Source: an uncultured Actinomycetes bacterium (GTDB lineage: Bacteria; Actinomycetota; Thermoleophilia; Solirubrobacterales; Thermoleophilaceae). From it: DNA of 9,903 nt. The translations under genes were made by a program, and so were the position numbers. Within the stretch, counting starts at the first letter, position 1. Every line of letters starts with the position of its first letter. The stretch is taken from positions 1-9,903 of the forward strand of contig CAMLNW010000089.1 in the NCBI GenBank assembly GCA_946481495.1, written 5' to 3'. This document shows positions 7,438 to 9,903 of this stretch, one piece after another. Under the pieces are notes generated by a model. That model did no database searches and was not told where the DNA came from. It saw nothing but the letters and a program-made list of their open reading frames with translations.

Positions 7438-7438
7438 A
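7409..7438 (+). promoter_or_regulatory. Mirror-image plus-strand promoter
   Basis: A perfect TTGACA (7409-7414) is followed after 18 bases by TATGGA (7433-7438). The -35 box overlaps that of the minus-strand TetR promoter. Six bases after the -10 is a GTG (7445), the same spacing as on the other side. The -10 is weak (3 of 6), so activity is uncertain. Confidence 0.4.
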
Positions 7439-7444
7439 AGGCGC

Positions 7445-7555
7445 GTGACGGGATGGGGTGAAGCGAACGGCCCCTACAACGCAGAAGCGCCCGCCGAATC
7501 GGCGGGCGCTTCCGGTGTTGCTATGCGGTTGCTGCTACAGCAGCGCCGTGCCTAG
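7445..7555 (+). CDS. Possible 36-residue small ORF (doubtful)
   Basis: GTG at 7445 opens a frame of 36 residues (MTGWGEANGPYNAEAP...) that ends with TAG at 7553-7555, overlapping the stop codon of the convergent secreted-protein gene. It has no Shine-Dalgarno sequence; its only support is the plus-strand promoter placed for a leaderless start. The frame runs straight through a strong terminator hairpin (7484-7512), and the product resembles nothing I know. A short untranslated RNA of about 70 bases ending at the hairpin is at least as likely. Confidence 0.15.
   Translation: MTGWGEANGPYNAEAPAESAGASGVAMRLLLQQRRA
7484..7512. terminator. Strong hairpin terminator downstream of the secreted-protein gene
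   Basis: A perfect 13-bp stem (gaagcgcccgccg at 7484-7496, cggcgggcgcttc at 7500-7512) has a 3-base loop. On the minus strand it begins 39 bases after the stop at 7552, the expected place for the terminator of the secreted-protein gene. No clear T-run follows on either strand, as is often seen in GC-rich actinobacteria. It could also end any plus-strand transcript from 7445. Confidence 0.75.
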
Positions 7556-8319
7556 CTGCAGGCGACGGAGCCCTTGTAGGGCTTCGACGCCTTGGCCCCT
7601 GTGTTGTAGAGGTAGTGCGCCGTAGCCTCGTACGGGTACTTCTTGCTCTTCGGGCAGCTCGTCGTCGCGAGCAGCTGCGGCGCGTACTTGCTGGCGTTGA
7701 CCTTCTTGCGGTTCGGCAGCGTGAACTTGCCGCCGATCTTGTAGTCGAAGCTGCGCAGCGTGATCGGCACGCCGGCGACGACCTGGAGCACCTCAGGCAC
7801 CTTGAAGCTCGCCTTGTAGCCCCACTTGCCGCTCATCTTCTTGATCTTGATCTGGATCGGCTCCTGCACGATCGCCGGGTTGTAGAGCGTCGTGAACGCC
7901 CACAGCGTGCTCTTGCCGCCGTTGACGAAGACGACGTCCGGCTTCGCGTCGGTCGTGTCCGCGAACGCGACGCCGAAGCCGCTACCCACGATCGACTTCT
8001 TCGGGCAGATGTCGGTGGTCTGCTCCTTGCGCATCTTCGCGCCCGAGCAGGTCGGGTACTTGCCGCCGCCCCAGACGCCGCCCTTGGCGATCAGCACGTC
8101 GCCGCCGGTGATGATCGGCTCCTCGACGCCAGGCGTGATCGTCTTGAAGCCGAGGTGGCCGGTGAGTTGGACGCCCTGTGGCTTCTTCTTCGTGCCGGCC
8201 TTCTTCGGGCTGATCTTCGCCGATGACTCGAAGAGGGTCTCTGGCACCTGCGCCATGGCGGGGGCCGCCACGACAGCGGCCGCCGCTAGGGCTGCCGGTA
8301 GGACTGCGAGCTTGCGCAT
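7552..8319 (-). CDS. Small secreted four-cysteine protein, unknown function
   Basis: The protein has 255 residues. MRKLAVLPAALAAAAVVAAP is a clear Sec signal peptide with predicted cleavage after AMA (residue 23). The mature chain is basic and beta-rich with no membrane segment. It has four cysteines (91, 105, 222, 254), probably forming two disulfides. The stretch CPKKSIVGSGFGVAFAD (105-121), the following hydrophobic strands, and a late 'V-x-I-T-L-R-SFDYKIGGK' strand parallel the module repeated in the surface protein at 2423-5942 (CPKGSIVGRARA; VKVKGG). I read it as a single-module relative. I chose the ATG at 8319 because AGGAGG lies 11 bases upstream and the signal peptide starts there. 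The frame is open a further 66 bases upstream, but that extension would spoil the signal peptide. It has its own leader and a strong hairpin terminator, so it is monocistronic. No enzyme motif is visible. Confidence 0.9.
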   Translation of the reverse strand: MRKLAVLPAALAAAAVVAAPAMAQVPETLFESSAKISPKKAGTKKKPQGVQLTGHLGFKTITPGVEEPIITGGDVLIAKGGVWGGGKYPTCSGAKMRKEQTTDICPKKSIVGSGFGVAFADTTDAKPDVVFVNGGKSTLWAFTTLYNPAIVQEPIQIKIKKMSGKWGYKASFKVPEVLQVVAGVPITLRSFDYKIGGKFTLPNRKKVNASKYAPQLLATTSCPKSKKYPYEATAHYLYNTGAKASKPYKGSVACS

Positions 8320-8330
8320 CTCTATTTGCT

Positions 8331-8336
8331 CCTCCT
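8331..8336 (-). promoter_or_regulatory. Shine-Dalgarno sequence of the secreted four-cysteine protein
   Basis: On the minus strand a perfect AGGAGG, followed by AG, lies 11 bases before the ATG at 8319. It decides the start in favour of the signal-peptide methionine, and it contrasts with the leader-poor TetR starts nearby. Confidence 0.8.
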
Positions 8337-8406
8337 GATCCGAAAGTCGTTGTCGGCAGGATCTCCCCGCCGAGAGCGCGACCAAGCACGCTAACGGAAG
8401 GCCTCC

Positions 8407-8435
8407 CGTCTATGCAAACTGCACCGTACCTTCAA
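8407..8435 (-). promoter_or_regulatory. Weak candidate promoter of the secreted-protein gene
   Basis: On the minus strand TTGAAG (8435-8430) and TAGACG (8412-8407) are spaced by 17 bases. This would give a leader of about 80 bases. The -10 match is only partial. The 158-base gap 8320-8477 otherwise holds only the Shine-Dalgarno sequence and a weak small hairpin (gcgcc/ggcgc at 8457-8468) that might terminate the TetR gene upstream. Confidence 0.25.
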
Positions 8436-8477
8436 CGCGCGGCGCAGGCGTAAGTTGCGCCTTGGCGCGGAAGTGGC

Positions 8478-9182
8478 TCAGCCGGCGGTGGGCGGCCGGC
8501 CCTCGAGCAGCAGCTTGCGCTGCGCGGCGGCGCGCGTCTCGCCGACGTAGGGCAGCAGCGCCGACTCGGTCAGGTCGGGCAGCAGCTTCGGCAGCTCTGC
8601 TGTCTCGCCGCGCGCGATCCGCCGGTAGACGGTCTCGTAGACGCCACCGACGATCGTCTCGGCGATCAGCGGTGACGGCGGGTTCTCCTTGACGAGCGTC
8701 TGCTGCGCGGCCAGCTCGAAGATCTCGGTGAAGTCCTCCATCGTCTTCGCGCGGCGGGCGATCGCCTCGGGCCCGGCGGCGAGCACCTCGACGATGCACA
8801 TCTTCGCGAACGCCGGCGAGGCCGCCAGCAGCTCGAGGAAGGCGCGGAAGCCGGCGCTGATCTTGTCCTCGAAGGTCTTCTCCTGCTCGAGTCCGGCGCG
8901 AATCGTCGTCATCAGCCGTCCGCTCGCCTCGTCGTAGGCAGCCAGGAACGCGTGGTCCTTGTTCTTGAACTGCTCGTAGAAGGTCCGCCGCGAGACGCCG
9001 GCCTCGCGCACGACGTCCTGCACGCTCATCGCACCGTAGCCGCGCGTGCTGGCCACTTGCGCTACAGCAGCGAGAATACGCTCGCGCTGGTTGCGGGCCA
9101 CGAAGCTGCGCGCCAAGCCGTGCCGGCCAGGGGGGAGCTGGTGGGGGGCACGAGCTGCTCTTGAGCTGCTGTCGAGGGCCAC
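8478..9182 (-). CDS. TetR-family transcriptional regulator divergent from the MlaD/Mce gene
   Basis: The protein has 234 residues from the GTG at 9182. The arm LPPGRHGLARSFVARNQRER (16-35) leads into a TetR DNA-binding domain with a helix-turn-helix at about 52-71 (MSVQDVVREAGVSRRTFYEQ, then FKNKDHAFLAAYDEA). The ligand domain contains SPAFAKMCIVEVLAAGPEAI. It is a clear paralogue of the TetR at 6748-7380. I chose the GTG at 9182 because a TATATT -10 box lies 13 bases upstream and because it gives a normal TetR length. The frame stays open to an ATG at 9314 with a weak AGGGGG before it, but those extra 44 residues are Cys- and Trp-rich and unlike a TetR arm. The neighbouring divergent MlaD/Mce gene and the palindrome between them suggest it represses that operon and itself; this is inference. 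Confidence 0.9.
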   Translation of the reverse strand: MALDSSSRAARAPHQLPPGRHGLARSFVARNQRERILAAVAQVASTRGYGAMSVQDVVREAGVSRRTFYEQFKNKDHAFLAAYDEASGRLMTTIRAGLEQEKTFEDKISAGFRAFLELLAASPAFAKMCIVEVLAAGPEAIARRAKTMEDFTEIFELAAQQTLVKENPPSPLIAETIVGGVYETVYRRIARGETAELPKLLPDLTESALLPYVGETRAAAQRKLLLEGRPPTAG

Positions 9183-9195
9183 GGGTGGTCTGGCC

Positions 9196-9201
9196 AATAT
9201 A
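9196..9201 (-). promoter_or_regulatory. -10 box of the third TetR gene
   Basis: TATATT on the minus strand matches the consensus at 5 of 6 positions and is 13 bases from the GTG at 9182. Transcription would start only about 6 bases before the start codon. I see no convincing -35 box at 16-18 bases. Confidence 0.45.
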
Positions 9202-9242
9202 CACGCGCAAGTACACGGCCGCCAGAGCCAACGAAACACCTG

Positions 9243-9259
9243 CTTATCGAGTCGAGAAG
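9243..9259. promoter_or_regulatory. 17-bp imperfect palindrome, candidate TetR operator
   Basis: cttatcga-g-tcgagaag has arms that match as inverted copies at 7 of 8 positions, around one central base. Its size is typical of TetR operators. It lies in the gap between the divergent TetR and MlaD/Mce genes, about 60 bases upstream of the TetR start at 9182 and upstream of the likely MlaD promoter. Confidence 0.45.
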
Positions 9260-9323
9260 AACAAGTTTGACCGGCGCATCTGGGCGCCCGATTCGTCAAC
9301 GTGTTCGGCGACATGGGTTCCCC

Positions 9324-9353
9324 CTGGCACCGCTATTCAGCGCCATATACGAT
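9324..9353 (+). promoter_or_regulatory. Weak candidate promoter of the MlaD/Mce gene
   Basis: ctggca (9324-9329; 4 of 6) is followed by overlapping -10 candidates TATACG (9346, 16-base spacer) and TACGAT (9348, 18-base spacer). A start near 9358 would give a leader of about 60 bases. The rest of the 234-base gap holds the TetR -10 box and the palindrome; nothing else stands out. Confidence 0.3.
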
Positions 9354-9406
9354 GCCTTGCCGGACGGAGGCGCAGGCTGGGGCTAGCCGCGGCGCTGCTC
9401 TCCGTG

Positions 9407-9411
9407 GGAGG
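9407..9411 (+). promoter_or_regulatory. Shine-Dalgarno sequence that fixes a TTG start
   Basis: GGAGG lies 5 bases before TTG at 9417. An in-frame TAG at 9384-9386 and the absence of any ATG or GTG between it and 9417 make this TTG the first usable start. Confidence 0.75.
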
Positions 9412-9416
9412 AGACC

Positions 9417-9903
9417 TTGACCGAGCGCACAGACGAGACCCCCGGAGCGGCGGCTGGCCAGCCAGCCAGCGTCGCCGCGGCTACGAGTCGGGGTCCCGGT
9501 CGTCTGCTTGCCGCGGGAGCGATCGCCTTTGCCCTGATCGCCCTGCTCGCGATCTGGGTCACGCGCGACGACGCGCACGAGTACAAGCTGGTCTTCGACA
9601 ACGCCGGGCAGATGGTCAAGGGCGACCTCGTGCGCATCGGCGGGACCCCGGTCGGCGAGGTCACGGCGATCGAGCTGACCGACAGCGGGCAGGCCGAGCT
9701 CACGGTCTCGGTCTCCGAGGAGTACGCGCCGCTGCACAGTGGCTCGACCGCGACGGTCCGCTGGCAGGGCCTGGTTGGCACCGCCAACCGCTTCGTCGAC
9801 ATCAGCCCCGCCCCGAACTACAAGGCCGAGCTCGACGACGGCGCGACGATCCAGGGCGACAAGACGAAGTCGATCGTCGAGATCGACCAGTTCTTCAACA
9901 CCT
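9417..9903 (+). CDS. MlaD/Mce-family substrate-binding protein, 3' partial
   Basis: 162 codons are visible and the gene runs off the window. A polar N-terminus (1-28) is followed by one transmembrane anchor (about 29-47, LLAAGAIAFALIALLAIWV). Next is an MlaD/Mce domain (about 54-130) with its hallmarks: YKLVFDNAGQMVKGDLVRIG, 'GTPVGEV' and GLVGTANRFVDISP. The remainder (SIVEIDQFFNT) begins the helical Mce tail. In known systems such proteins are anchored in the membrane, form ring or tube assemblies and pass lipids or sterols to an ABC transporter (YrbE/Mkl or MlaEF). More mce genes are expected downstream, with YrbE/MlaE permeases usually near such genes; none is visible here. The start is TTG at 9417 with GGAGG 5 bases before it. 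It is divergent from a TetR gene that may control it. The substrate is unknown. Confidence 0.9.
   Translation, partial: MTERTDETPGAAAGQPASVAAATSRGPGRLLAAGAIAFALIALLAIWVTRDDAHEYKLVFDNAGQMVKGDLVRIGGTPVGEVTAIELTDSGQAELTVSVSEEYAPLHSGSTATVRWQGLVGTANRFVDISPAPNYKAELDDGATIQGDKTKSIVEIDQFFNT

Noticed and set aside
7615..8226. 203-codon plus-strand open frame opposite the secreted protein
   Set aside because: Arg/Asp/Leu-rich shadow; the minus strand has a signal peptide, a perfect Shine-Dalgarno sequence and a terminator.
9183..9314. Start of the third TetR at ATG 9314
   Set aside because: The 44 extra residues are Cys/Trp-rich and unlike paralogue arms, and would cover the -10 box and the palindrome. 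Not fully excluded, because a weak AGGGGG precedes the ATG.
9333..9802. Minus-strand open frames opposite the MlaD/Mce gene
   Set aside because: The plus strand has a transmembrane anchor and clear MlaD motifs from a TTG with a Shine-Dalgarno sequence.
1..9903. CRISPR array, tRNA, rRNA, insertion sequence or defence system
   Set aside because: I saw no spaced direct repeats, cloverleaf, transposase motifs or terminal inverted repeats; the genes present are surface proteins, regulators and a transport protein.

Overview
The window is GC-rich throughout, with GTG and TTG starts as well as ATG. Its protein families are ones I associate from memory with the actinobacterial class Thermoleophilia (Solirubrobacter, Conexibacter and Patulibacter relatives): large secreted beta-propeller and Cys/Gly module proteins, TetR regulators with a 'GRHGL...QRxRIL' N-terminal arm, and an MlaD/Mce-type protein. 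This placement is an inference; there is no rRNA or other marker gene here.

Left part, plus strand (1-5942): a two-gene unit for secreted surface proteins. The first gene (1-2415, 5' end outside the window) encodes a WD40/PD40-like beta-propeller with a C-terminal beta domain. Seven bases later comes a signal-peptide protein that starts at 2423. It is built of a short repeat-type domain, a DUF11-like domain, a family core and then three diverged copies of one module. The reading frame of this second protein is broken near 4499-4510. It therefore appears as two overlapping ORFs (2423-4633 and 4485-5942) that together make one family member of roughly 1,170 residues.

Middle, minus strand (5963-7380): two paralogous TetR regulators in tandem, overlapping by an ATGA. 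Transcription starts from an apparently leaderless promoter at 7387-7415. That promoter lies in a near-symmetric element that also holds a mirror-image plus-strand promoter. The plus-strand promoter points at a possible 36-residue ORF or short RNA (7445 onward), which runs into a strong hairpin (7484-7512).

Next, minus strand (7552-8319): a small secreted four-cysteine protein with a clear signal peptide and a strong Shine-Dalgarno sequence. It looks like a single-module relative of the repeats in the large surface protein.

Right end: a third TetR paralogue (8478-9182, minus strand) is divergent from a TTG-initiated MlaD/Mce substrate-binding protein (9417 to the window end, plus strand). 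The 234-bp gap between them holds a 17-bp imperfect palindrome that is a good operator candidate. The arrangement suggests local TetR control of a lipid-uptake (Mce-type) operon, but this is not shown by the sequence. I saw no CRISPR array, transposase, tRNA or rRNA.
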